The position numbers and the translations under genes were made by a program. A stretch of 39,554 nt of DNA from NCBI GenBank assembly GCA_964631375.1, contig CAZVYQ010000024.1:1-39554 (forward strand). The letters are read 5' to 3'. Below the pieces are notes generated by a model that ran no database searches, was not told where the DNA came from, and was given only the letters and a program-made list of their open reading frames with translations. Origin of the DNA: JAAYYM01 sp964631375. Its GTDB lineage: Bacteria > Bacillota > Clostridia > Lachnospirales > Lachnospiraceae. Shown here one piece after another: positions 1 through 8,034 of this stretch (position 1 is the stretch's first letter; each line of letters opens with the position of its first letter).

Positions 1-121
1 TACAATAAAAGAGACCACTCGTAATCAGCAGCCAGACCCATTGTAATTTCTGTGGCAGTAAATAATAAATAATCAGAACACATAAGAAGAACGCAACGAA
101 TTGAAGGGATATCACTGACAT
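1..121 (-). CDS. MBOAT-family O-acyltransferase, N-terminal fragment cut by the window edge
   Basis: The ATG at 121-119 directly follows the TAA of the acyl carrier protein gene. The frame stays open for 40 codons to the window edge. It encodes a hydrophobic first membrane segment, then the short motif LLPQKLQWVWLL and a second hydrophobic stretch ending LFYC. This matches the start of DltB/AlgI-type MBOAT proteins, which typically have a basic-aromatic LLP.K.QW turn there. Family members are polytopic membrane enzymes that move an acyl group from a carrier to an exported polymer. A GAGGG ribosome site lies about 9 bases upstream, inside the end of the ACP gene. The position after FkbH and ACP genes supports the call. 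The catalytic His lies outside the window, so activity cannot be judged. Confidence 0.75.
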   Translation of the reverse strand, partial: MSVISLQFVAFFLCVLIIYYLLPQKLQWVWLLITSGLFYC

Positions 122-364
122 TTACTTTGCCCTCGCCTGTATGATATCAAACATTTCGCCTACATTTTTCATGCAGTTAATCTCCAGCATCGTAAACCGG
201 ATACCCATTTCTTCCTCGACCTCTTCCATCAATGTAATGTGACGAAGGGAATCCCAGCCCGGTACATCTGCAGCTGTTGTCTCGTCCTGCAAAACCAGTG
301 TGTCGTCGTTGAATACTTCTCTGAATACATTCGTAACTCTCTCTACAATTTCTTCTCTGCTCAT
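122..364 (-). CDS. Acyl carrier protein (phosphopantetheine-binding)
   Basis: An 80-residue acidic protein with the carrier-protein motif GWDSLRHITLM. The Ser of DSL is the expected site for 4'-phosphopantetheine. A longer in-frame reading runs back to 493, but it overlaps the upstream gene and adds a basic, unrelated stretch. The ATG at 364 has GGAG six bases ahead of it and is the better start; an ATG at 376 is the only close alternative. The gene sits 58 bases after the FkbH-like gene and abuts the MBOAT start. It therefore probably carries the acyl group loaded by FkbH and used by the MBOAT enzyme, rather than serving fatty acid synthesis. That pairing is inference from order and family knowledge. 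Confidence 0.88.
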   Translation of the reverse strand: MSREEIVERVTNVFREVFNDDTLVLQDETTAADVPGWDSLRHITLMEEVEEEMGIRFTMLEINCMKNVGEMFDIIQARAK

Positions 365-422
365 GTGCGTCTCCATTTCTTTTGTGACTATATTTCTTGA
401 ATTTACATTTCTTTCATTTTTA

Positions 423-2159
423 TTATGCTTCAAGCTCGATAAAGGTTTGATGATACTGATAGGTATCCGTCTGTGCCTGAAATCTTCCTTCACCCTTATC
501 CTGCAATCCCATGCGGGTGTAAAGTTCCTTTACCATAGCATTCTTGGGTGTTTCCAGATACTCTCCGGTTACCGTCTGATAGCCCTCTCGCTCTGCTGTT
601 CGCATGATGGTATCAATGATGAATTCCTCCATTCCTCGCTTCAACACACGACAGCTCATCAGCCATTCAGAGATAAAGAGTTCGCTATCGGATACCTTAT
701 CCATCACTACGACACTGATCAGACCGTAATCGCCAAACTTATCTTTCAATGTAAAGTACAGGGTCAAATGTGCATCATCTGCTGCCAGCTGCTCGATCTC
801 CGCCTCCGTATAACGAATCGTACGCAGATTGAACTGGTTGGAACGCTGGGTTAATTGAGCGATCCGAGGAAAATGAAAGGCATCAAATGGCTTCGCTGTC
901 GCCTTCATCTCCAAACTCTTTAAATAATCATCATAGGATTCAAACACGCTCTGTAATGTCGTTCGGGCGATTTCCTCCTGATACTGTCTGGTACGGTCTG
1001 CATCTGCCTTGGAGTAGGAGGCTGTCTCAAACAGATTCAGCTGTTGCAGATATGGCAGATATTCTGACGGATCCTCCGGCAGATCAGGTACTGTGATATC
1101 CCGAATCAGGCTTTTCACAGCATTTCGTTCAAATGGATTATCATCTAAAAATACAATGGAATCCATACCAATATTCAGGGTTTGCTGAATCATACGGATG
1201 TTGCTCGCTTTATCCTCCCAGTTCGCCACAAACATCGAGATATCCTCCAGTCGAAGTACCATCTCCGGGTGCTTGAGGAACGGTTCCTTAGCAGCGGCTT
1301 CTTCATTTTTACTGCAAACTGCCAAAATGATTCCTCGTCTTTTCAATTCCTTCAGCCACTGTTGCAGTCTGGAAAAGGCCTGTCCCAGTCCCAGTTCGCC
1401 GATCTGGATATTTTCTAGGCCGTCATCTCCGATGACTCCGCCCCATAGAGTATTGTCCAGATCCAGTATCACACACTTTTTAATGCGTCCTTTGATTGCC
1501 AGAACAACATCCATGACTAACTTGGCTGCCTCCGGCAGGTAACGCGTTGATATTGGCATCTTGGCCATATAATAAAGCTTACCACTGTATAATTCATTGC
1601 GTCCTATTACACTCTGTAGGTGATTCAGATCAATCATAAAGAAATTCTTCAGTGTATGACCTGCTTCCATGAGCAGAACATTTAACTTTCGCAGCTGGTA
1701 TAAAAAGGAATCCTCTGTCTGATTGGCAAAATTACCAAATACACCATCATCCATTTCCACAAAATTAAACTGCAGGATATTCACATGTGTCAAATGACTG
1801 TTGATCATGGACCAATACTGCTGAATCTTGATGCTCATTGTCTGGGCAAACAGTTTTTTCTGCTCCTGTTCTGTCTCACAAAAAGCGTCATATAGCTTCT
1901 CAGTACAGAGATACAACAGTACAAACTCCGGCGAAAAGGAAAACAGCTCTGAGTCCTGATCCATCAACTGAGCCTCGATCTGATTGTAATCAGCATCAAA
2001 TACATTCAGATGAATCCCCATCTCATAAGCGTAGCCGCGAGTAGCCGTTGCAAGATGCTGTGTGGCACAGTTTCCCAGTACAGCCAGCTTGTATTCTGGC
2101 ATCCCATCCGTCGGCAATGTGCAATTTTTCTCCAGCTTTGTGAATTTGATCTGTGTCAT
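423..2159 (-). CDS. FkbH-like HAD-IIIC phosphatase/acyltransferase
   Basis: 578 residues in the usual FkbH three-part layout. Residues 1 to about 220 form the N-terminal domain, with LGNCATQHLA near 29 and VFDADYNQIE near 53. The HAD domain has motif I DLDNTLWGG at 233-241, SKN near 283 and FLDDNPFERN near 338. The C-terminal GNAT-like region has QRSNQFNLRT and the phrase EWLMSCRVLKRGME. FkbH enzymes take a glyceryl group from 1,3-bisphosphoglycerate, remove the phosphate and load it onto a carrier protein. AGGAG lies 9 bases before the ATG. The downstream ACP and MBOAT genes suggest the product is placed on a surface polymer rather than used in a polyketide. The substrate is not proven by sequence, and relatives may use other C3 acids. 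Confidence 0.88.
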   Translation of the reverse strand: MTQIKFTKLEKNCTLPTDGMPEYKLAVLGNCATQHLATATRGYAYEMGIHLNVFDADYNQIEAQLMDQDSELFSFSPEFVLLYLCTEKLYDAFCETEQEQKKLFAQTMSIKIQQYWSMINSHLTHVNILQFNFVEMDDGVFGNFANQTEDSFLYQLRKLNVLLMEAGHTLKNFFMIDLNHLQSVIGRNELYSGKLYYMAKMPISTRYLPEAAKLVMDVVLAIKGRIKKCVILDLDNTLWGGVIGDDGLENIQIGELGLGQAFSRLQQWLKELKRRGIILAVCSKNEEAAAKEPFLKHPEMVLRLEDISMFVANWEDKASNIRMIQQTLNIGMDSIVFLDDNPFERNAVKSLIRDITVPDLPEDPSEYLPYLQQLNLFETASYSKADADRTRQYQEEIARTTLQSVFESYDDYLKSLEMKATAKPFDAFHFPRIAQLTQRSNQFNLRTIRYTEAEIEQLAADDAHLTLYFTLKDKFGDYGLISVVVMDKVSDSELFISEWLMSCRVLKRGMEEFIIDTIMRTAEREGYQTVTGEYLETPKNAMVKELYTRMGLQDKGEGRFQAQTDTYQYHQTFIELEA

Positions 2160-2175
2160 GATTCTATATCTCCTG

Positions 2176-3456
2176 TTATTCTATTTTACTTCGCTTTTTT
2201 GCTTTGAGGTCTATGATAAAGCCTCGCATCACATCGATCATAACCACGAGCAACAATACATATACACAAACATATAAATAGGTTTCCAATTCTAACCCGA
2301 TCGCCCATATCGGAACGGTAAAGATCAATCCAAATAATGCTGCGTAGAGATAATTCATCCGGTTTTCACCCTGACTGATCGTATCCTGATCATCTCTCAT
2401 ATGAGCAAGCAGACAGATCAACGCCAGGAACAGGTAGATCACCGTATATCGATAAGCACTGGAGACATAGACTACCATCGGACTGATCAACAGGAACAGT
2501 GATTTCCACTTATCTTTTGACACCCAAAAGCCAAACAGGGCAAGTATCAGATAAATATTTTCTACTACTCTGCCGGCAGCGTGTCCTGTCCATTTCGCCG
2601 CTTCGCCACCGATTGCCATATAAAGGCTCGTCACAACACCACGTACCGTCGTGAGACGTTCAATGCTTCTGCCCTCCATCAGATACATTATGACCAGGTA
2701 ATCCTTGATACCGCTGATCCCATTGAAAAATACAAACGGCAACACAAACATCAGTCCTCCGTAGAGAATCAGCCGAAAGGCTTCTTTGTATCGTTTCTCC
2801 TTGATATAAAGCAGTCCAAGGACTGCAGGGTACAGTTTGAAATTGGCAGCTACAGCAATCAGGATCAGGGCAAGTTCTCTCTTTACCTTGCTCTCGCTGT
2901 CTCGAAACGCCATTGCAAACAACAGCAATGCACAGACCAAGAATACTGCATTTCCTCGCTCAATTGCACTGCCCATAAACGGTACGGAAAACAGGATGAC
3001 CATCGTCAGGAGCATGTTTTTTCCATTGGAGCTCTTAGTCTTTTGGCTGTCATTGTAGGCTTGAATCGAATAAGCAAACAATAATACGGTAACAATTGTA
3101 TACACAATGAATAAAAACATATTATATGGATAAGCCATGATATCGACTCTTCCGCCTGCTTCACTCACGGGATTGATCCGATACATGAAGTGATAGAACA
3201 GATAGGCAAGTGGCGGAAAACACGGATCTACATCGTAAGTATTGTAGGTCTTAGTCAAGTCCTTCCCGTAAAATACATGTGCAAAGTAATCTGCAAATTC
3301 CCAGTCTCCGTTATGCTCGATAACCAGCCATTCAAAGGTACTGACACTACTGTTGATAAAGGCATATACCAGATAGCCTAATATCCCTGCAATTGCAATG
3401 AAATAAAACATTTTCTCCGGTGTGATATTCTTCAGATATTTTTTTGACTGTCTCAT
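2176..3456 (-). CDS. Polytopic membrane glycosyltransferase, GT87/DUF2029-like (GT-C fold)
   Basis: 426 residues with around ten hydrophobic segments and a basic C-terminal tail. After the first segment comes an extracytoplasmic loop with WEFADYFAHVFYGKDLT and then PCFPPLAYLFYHF. An acidic loop followed by a proline/aromatic motif at this place is typical of DUF2029/GT87 enzymes, which use polyprenyl-phosphate sugars on the outer face of the membrane. The start overlaps the stop of the upstream oxidoreductase gene in an ATGA, so the two are translationally coupled. The FkbH-like gene follows 16 bases after its stop. Donor sugar and acceptor cannot be read from the sequence. Another GT-C family is possible. 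Confidence 0.68.
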   Translation of the reverse strand: MRQSKKYLKNITPEKMFYFIAIAGILGYLVYAFINSSVSTFEWLVIEHNGDWEFADYFAHVFYGKDLTKTYNTYDVDPCFPPLAYLFYHFMYRINPVSEAGGRVDIMAYPYNMFLFIVYTIVTVLLFAYSIQAYNDSQKTKSSNGKNMLLTMVILFSVPFMGSAIERGNAVFLVCALLLFAMAFRDSESKVKRELALILIAVAANFKLYPAVLGLLYIKEKRYKEAFRLILYGGLMFVLPFVFFNGISGIKDYLVIMYLMEGRSIERLTTVRGVVTSLYMAIGGEAAKWTGHAAGRVVENIYLILALFGFWVSKDKWKSLFLLISPMVVYVSSAYRYTVIYLFLALICLLAHMRDDQDTISQGENRMNYLYAALFGLIFTVPIWAIGLELETYLYVCVYVLLLVVMIDVMRGFIIDLKAKKRSKIE

Positions 3457-5027
3457 TTCCCGTCCTCTTTGATTTCATGATATGATTGTTCCGTATTAAC
3501 ATTCCAGATACCGGATTTATCGGACTCACCCTTTAATATATGATCCACTGTCTCAAAGGCAGTTACCATGGAGTGATCCATATTGTTGTATCTGTGTTGT
3601 CCGTTTCTTCCGACGCAGTACAGATTCTGATACGTATTCAGATATTGGATCAGGTCGTCGATCTCATCGTAAGTATCAAAATATGCCGGATATGCCTTCT
3701 TCACACGCTCTCTGTGATAATCCGTTACATCAGATCTGTTCTCGATGATACCCATTTTCATCAGCTCACCAATGGCAAACTCTGCACATTTCTCCTCAGA
3801 CATGCTCCAGAAGTCGTCATTTTCCGTACAGAAATACTCCAGTCCAACCCAAACCTTATGCTCTATATCCTCTACAAGATATGGTGACCAGTTATTGAAG
3901 ATCTGAATACGTCCCAGCTTCACATTGGTATCCTGCACATAGATCCAGCAGTCGGGAACGATGTTTTGTATGGTTTTAATCTTCGTCATATTTTTCAGAT
4001 TTAAGCGATCCATGAGCAAGCCCATGGTAACAAAGTCACGATAGGGTAAACCATCAGCAATCCTCTTCATCTGAGTCGGTACACGCTCACCCATGCAGAA
4101 AATAAGATCCTTTAGTGGCATGGAAGAGATACAGATATCTGCCACCAGAGCCTTCTGCTCTCCTGCTGCATTTTGATAACCAACTGATTGTACCTGTGAA
4201 TCTTGTGTATGAACTGCATTCACGGACGCATCGAAGATAATCTCTCCGCCCATTTTGCGAATCTCGTCTGCCACCGTCTCCCACAGCTGTCCCGGACCAA
4301 ATTTCGGGTACCAGAACTCCTCGATCAGAGAGGTTTCAACCTGTTTTCTACCCTTAGGAGAGAAAATCTTGGTCAGGATATCCTTTAAAATCGCTACAAC
4401 AGATAATCCCTTGACTCTCTGGGCTCCCCAGTCTGCTGAGATCTCTCTCGGATGCCTGCCCCAGAGCTTCTCAGTATATCCCTCAAAAAACATGGAGTAC
4501 AATACTTTACCAAATCGATTGATATAGAAGTTCTCCAGAGAATCCTCAGGAAGCTTATGTAATACAGACTTCATATAACTAAAGCCAACCTTGATGGTTT
4601 GTAACAAACCCATATTGGCAAAGGTCTGCCATTTCACTGAAATCGGATAATCAAAAAAATGCTTCTGGTAATAAATACGGGAAACACGTTCACGGATCAA
4701 CATAACACGATCCTCATGTTCTGGATCCGGCCCCTGTTCCATGACCAGTCTCTGTCTGCCAAGCTTTCTGTCATCGTAGGCAAGTGCTCCCTGAATCGGC
4801 ATCATCTGCTCCCACCAGTCCATAACCTGCTGATCCTTTGAAAAGAATCTGTGTCCGCCGATATCCATTCGGTTGCCCTTATAGCGAACCGTTCTGGAGA
4901 TGCCTCCCACTTCATGACTTTCCTCTAATATGGTTACTTCATAATCCTGACTATGGCTTAACAGTGTATGTGCCGCAGTTAATCCGGCAGGGCCTGCACC
5001 GATGATGACTACCTTTTTCATTTTCAT
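3453..5027 (-). CDS. FAD/NAD-dependent amine-oxidase-like oxidoreductase (UDP-galactopyranose mutase/desaturase-like fold)
   Basis: 524 residues beginning with a Rossmann dinucleotide motif GAGPAG at 10-15, then an acidic residue at the end of beta 2 (LEES) and GGISRT. The motif GGHRFFSKD is characteristic of the UDP-galactopyranose mutase and protoporphyrinogen-oxidase-like group. Near the C-terminus GRNGQHRYNNMDHSM is a second FAD-contacting segment. Family members carry out isomerisation or redox chemistry on nucleotide or lipid-linked sugars. The exact reaction is unknown here. It is the first gene of the leftward operon. GGAAGG lies only about 4 bases from the ATG at 5027 but about 9 from the third-codon ATG at 5021, so the true start may be 5021. 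Confidence 0.78.
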   Translation of the reverse strand: MKMKKVVIIGAGPAGLTAAHTLLSHSQDYEVTILEESHEVGGISRTVRYKGNRMDIGGHRFFSKDQQVMDWWEQMMPIQGALAYDDRKLGRQRLVMEQGPDPEHEDRVMLIRERVSRIYYQKHFFDYPISVKWQTFANMGLLQTIKVGFSYMKSVLHKLPEDSLENFYINRFGKVLYSMFFEGYTEKLWGRHPREISADWGAQRVKGLSVVAILKDILTKIFSPKGRKQVETSLIEEFWYPKFGPGQLWETVADEIRKMGGEIIFDASVNAVHTQDSQVQSVGYQNAAGEQKALVADICISSMPLKDLIFCMGERVPTQMKRIADGLPYRDFVTMGLLMDRLNLKNMTKIKTIQNIVPDCWIYVQDTNVKLGRIQIFNNWSPYLVEDIEHKVWVGLEYFCTENDDFWSMSEEKCAEFAIGELMKMGIIENRSDVTDYHRERVKKAYPAYFDTYDEIDDLIQYLNTYQNLYCVGRNGQHRYNNMDHSMVTAFETVDHILKGESDKSGIWNVNTEQSYHEIKEDGK

Positions 5028-5065
5028 TATCCTTCCATGGTATTACGACAAAAAAATACTATTTT

Positions 5066-5094
5066 AGTATGCCACCAATCAGGCTGATTGGCAA
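5066..5094 (-). promoter_or_regulatory. Candidate sigma-A promoter of the oxidoreductase-GT-FkbH-ACP-MBOAT operon
   Basis: On the minus strand, TTGCCA (5094-5089) and CATACT (5071-5066) are 17 bases apart. The -35 matches consensus at five of six positions and the -10 at four of six. The first gene starts about 40 bases downstream. The 17-bp dyad at 5075-5091 fills the spacer. Confidence 0.5.
5075..5091. promoter_or_regulatory. Perfect 17-bp dyad, candidate operator
   Basis: CCAATCAG and CTGATTGG are exact inverted repeats around a single central base. The dyad lies in the spacer of the leftward promoter and upstream of the rightward one. A second exact dyad, ATACTA-TTT-TAGTAT, lies at 5056-5070 over the leftward -10 region and start site. 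Neither is followed by a T-run in a terminator arrangement, so regulator binding is more likely than termination. The regulator is not identifiable. Confidence 0.45.
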
Positions 5095-5109
5095 GTGTAG
5101 ATTACAGTC

Positions 5110-5138
5110 TTTACGCTTTTTTCAAACCATGATATGAT
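5110..5138 (+). promoter_or_regulatory. Candidate promoter of the YfhO-family gene
   Basis: TTTACG (5110-5115) and TATGAT (5133-5138) are separated by exactly 17 bases. The -10 covers the first ATG of the longest open frame (5134), so translation from that codon would be impossible on this transcript. This supports the later start at 5170. Confidence 0.55.
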
Positions 5139-5169
5139 TGTTCGGAAAGCTGATGAAAGTGAGATTATT

Positions 5170-7845
5170 ATGAAGATCAGACCAATGAAAAATAAAATCA
5201 GACAAACCTCTGCTTTGTTTTATACACTTGCGGCATTTCTGCCGATTTTCCTGATGTTGGCTGTTTATTTTATACTACATCAATGGCCGTTTGGTTCAAA
5301 GGGACTCTACGCATTTCCCGATTCCTACAGTCAATATTCCAACTATTTTGAATACTACAGGACACTGGGGCAAAATGGTCCCTTTTACTCCTTTAGCCGT
5401 ACTCTGGGCGGTGATCTGGTCGGACAGTTTACCTACTATCTGTTAAGTCCATTTAATTTACTGTTTCTCATCCTGAGAAATGTAACAGTCGGAAAGGTCA
5501 TGACACTGGTTACGCTGCTGAAATTCGGTGCCGGTGGTCTGACATTCAGTATTCTGCTAAACCATGGACAGCGAAAAAGATTCTTTACTCTGATCTTCTC
5601 GACCAGTTATGCCTTGATCGGTTATCTGGTCATCTACTCACAGAACATCATTTTCATGGATGCGGTTGTATTTCTGCCTCTGATCCTGTTGGGTATTCGT
5701 CTGTTGATTCAAAAAAAGCAGCCCACTCTCTATATCCTTGTACTGGCAGCTGCTCTGATGATTCATTATTACACCGGTTATATGCTTTGTCTCTTTGCTG
5801 TACTGTATTTTATCTATGAGCTTTTACTGTCAGAGAATCTTCATAAAAAAGAAGTGATCTCATTGATCAGATCCTTTACCCTGTCTTCATTACTATCCGG
5901 AGGATTATCTGCTATTACAGTCATTCCTGCACTGTACTCCTTAATCGGAGGACGCGGTCCCAGGAAGCTATCAGATCTGCTTCATTTTTCTTCACAGTTT
6001 CGAACGGTTGATTTCCTGTCTCGATTTAACATCGGTGCATTTAGCTGGTCGGATGTTTCCTCCACTCTGCCGAATATCTACTCAGGTCTTATTATGCTCG
6101 CTCTCTGTATGCTATTCTTTTGTACAAGGCATATCGGTGTGCGTGAAAAGGTACTGTCTGCCATATTTTTATTGATTCTATTTTTCAGCAGTAAACTGTA
6201 CTTTCTCAATACCGTATGGCATTGCTTCAATGAGCCTCATGGATCACCGGTCAGATATTCGTATATGATTTCCTGTCTGGTCATTTTATTTGCATATCGG
6301 TATTATACGATAACGTGTGTTATTCCAGAAAATATCATGACCGCATCGGGTGTGATTCATCTCGAAGACAGGCAATGTAATCGTCTAAAAAAACTGTTCA
6401 CTGTCTGCTTCCCCTATCTCCTCAGTGGTTTGATCTTTCTGAGTGCTGCTGTATTGGTATACAAGCATCATTACGACTATCTGACAAAATCCAGATTTTT
6501 GTTGTCTGTGGGCATCTTTGCTGCCTGCTATATGATCTTAGTTACTCGCGAACTCCTGGTCAGACTGCAACTTTTTTCAAGACTACAAAAGTGTCTGATC
6601 CCACTGCTGGGGATCATCTGTTGTCTGGAGCTCATGTTAAATGCCGCATTTACTTATCAGGTATTCCCCTTCCGTGATATGGATTATCAAGCTGAACATA
6701 TCAAAACCTATCAGCCTGCTGTTTCCTACGTCAAGAATAGTGATACCGGATTATACCGGATGGAGCAGCTCACCTCTGTCACGACCAATGATCCGATGCT
6801 GTTCAACTATCGCGGTATCAGCCACGACAGTTCTTTTCATAAATATTCACTACAGGACTTCTGTGACCGGATGGGACTGACCAGTCATGGCTCAATCATT
6901 CATTATGATACAAATGCTTCGCCCTCTACAGACTGTCTGCTGGGTGTGAAGTATCTGCTGTCAGAAACTGCTCCAAACAGCCTCTATGAGCCGATTCACA
7001 CCACTGCTGAGGGTGTGACTGTCTATCAGAATCCCTATACATTACCTCTGATGTTCTGTACAGATGCTATTACTGCTGAAGCCGTGGCTGCCCCTGAGCA
7101 TCCTTTTAGCTATCAGAATGCTGTATTTACAGCATTATCCGGTAATATAACACCTGTTTTCAATCCCTGTAAGGATGTAAGAACCTCTGTGATCAATCTG
7201 GATATTGAGGAATCTGACATCGGAATTACTTATACCGTTCAAAACCCTGATGAAGTATCCTATATTGAATATGGTATCACAGCAGCAACAACAGGCCCGA
7301 TGTATGCCTTTTTTCAGGCAGATGTTCCATATGCCAGACTTTATGTAGATGATCAGGAGATCACCTCTCTAAATAGTAATGAATTTGATCTGTATTTCAA
7401 CGGACTGGTTCCTCTTGGTGAGCACAACATCGGTGATACCGTCACTGTTCGGATGGAACTGACCACTGATCGTCTGCCCTTATCGACACCTGAGTTTTAT
7501 GATCAGGATACAACCGCATTAGCAGAGGATTATCAGCTTCTGACAGAGGATACTCCAAAGATCAGGCAGCTTAGCAATTCAAGGTTCGAAGTACAAGTGG
7601 ATACTGCCAAGGCTTATCTTCTCTTTACAGTTCCATATGACAAAGGATGGACCGTCAGGGTGGATGGTATCAAGACAAATTGTGAAATGGCTTTTGATGC
7701 ACTGATGGCTGTTCTGTTGTCCGAGGGTTCACACGTAATCACCATGAATTATGTACCGTCAGGTCTCTTGATTGGTGGAATGATCACACTGCTGTCCGCC
7801 TGTATGTTCGTGCTATTTATAAGATATCGAAAGAGACATCAATGA
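5170..7845 (+). CDS. YfhO-family large membrane protein
   Basis: 891 residues from the ATG at 5170. The longest open frame begins at 5134, but that codon lies inside a candidate -10 box and the 12 extra residues are hydrophilic. AAAGTGAG six bases before 5170 is a fair ribosome site. The protein starts with a basic stretch and a first membrane segment, then a loop with YAFPDSYSQYSNYFEYY, which is the YfhO hallmark. About a dozen membrane segments follow, then a long extracytoplasmic beta-rich domain (roughly 530-860) and a final TM helix with a basic tail. Bacillus YfhO is a GT-C-like protein needed for glycosylation of lipoteichoic acid. A similar role in sugar addition outside the membrane is plausible here and fits the neighbouring glycan operon. 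Confidence 0.82.
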   Translation: MKIRPMKNKIRQTSALFYTLAAFLPIFLMLAVYFILHQWPFGSKGLYAFPDSYSQYSNYFEYYRTLGQNGPFYSFSRTLGGDLVGQFTYYLLSPFNLLFLILRNVTVGKVMTLVTLLKFGAGGLTFSILLNHGQRKRFFTLIFSTSYALIGYLVIYSQNIIFMDAVVFLPLILLGIRLLIQKKQPTLYILVLAAALMIHYYTGYMLCLFAVLYFIYELLLSENLHKKEVISLIRSFTLSSLLSGGLSAITVIPALYSLIGGRGPRKLSDLLHFSSQFRTVDFLSRFNIGAFSWSDVSSTLPNIYSGLIMLALCMLFFCTRHIGVREKVLSAIFLLILFFSSKLYFLNTVWHCFNEPHGSPVRYSYMISCLVILFAYRYYTITCVIPENIMTASGVIHLEDRQCNRLKKLFTVCFPYLLSGLIFLSAAVLVYKHHYDYLTKSRFLLSVGIFAACYMILVTRELLVRLQLFSRLQKCLIPLLGIICCLELMLNAAFTYQVFPFRDMDYQAEHIKTYQPAVSYVKNSDTGLYRMEQLTSVTTNDPMLFNYRGISHDSSFHKYSLQDFCDRMGLTSHGSIIHYDTNASPSTDCLLGVKYLLSETAPNSLYEPIHTTAEGVTVYQNPYTLPLMFCTDAITAEAVAAPEHPFSYQNAVFTALSGNITPVFNPCKDVRTSVINLDIEESDIGITYTVQNPDEVSYIEYGITAATTGPMYAFFQADVPYARLYVDDQEITSLNSNEFDLYFNGLVPLGEHNIGDTVTVRMELTTDRLPLSTPEFYDQDTTALAEDYQLLTEDTPKIRQLSNSRFEVQVDTAKAYLLFTVPYDKGWTVRVDGIKTNCEMAFDALMAVLLSEGSHVITMNYVPSGLLIGGMITLLSACMFVLFIRYRKRHQ

Positions 7846-7884
7846 ATTCGACCAATCATTTTGGTAATTTATTTAAAAAAAGTA

Positions 7885-7913
7885 TTGACAATCATTTTTC
7901 TAAGAGTTACAAT
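7885..7913 (+). promoter_or_regulatory. Strong sigma-A promoter of glnN
   Basis: TTGACA (7885-7890), a 17-base spacer and TACAAT (7908-7913) match consensus at 11 of 12 positions. The start of transcription is expected near 7920, leaving a leader of about 115 bases before glnN. Confidence 0.85.
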
Positions 7914-7928
7914 GCACCCATGAAAAGC

Positions 7929-7961
7929 GAAGACGCTATGGGTAAAACCACAGCGTCTTTT
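7929..7961 (+). promoter_or_regulatory. Hairpin in the glnN leader, terminator-like
   Basis: AAGACGCT (7930-7937) pairs exactly with AGCGTCTT (7952-7959) across a 14-base loop, with one added G-T pair. The 3' arm runs into TTTTC. An alternative short hairpin, AGCG with CGCT at 7926-7937, uses the same 5' arm. Placement just after the promoter suggests an attenuator or a 5' stabilising hairpin. The U-run is short, so termination is uncertain. Confidence 0.4.
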
Positions 7962-8034
7962 CTGCATTTTAAGGTAATGAGTTTCTCATCTATGGAGAAC
8001 TCTCACTTCAACGATAAAGAGGAGATGAGCAATT

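Noticed and set aside
365..493. N-terminal extension of the acyl carrier protein
   Set aside because: It overlaps the end of the FkbH-like gene, is basic and unlike carrier proteins, and a good ribosome site supports the start at 364.
300..854. 184-codon plus-strand frame opposite the FkbH and ACP genes
   Set aside because: It is antisense to two well-supported genes, lacks a ribosome site and has no protein motif.
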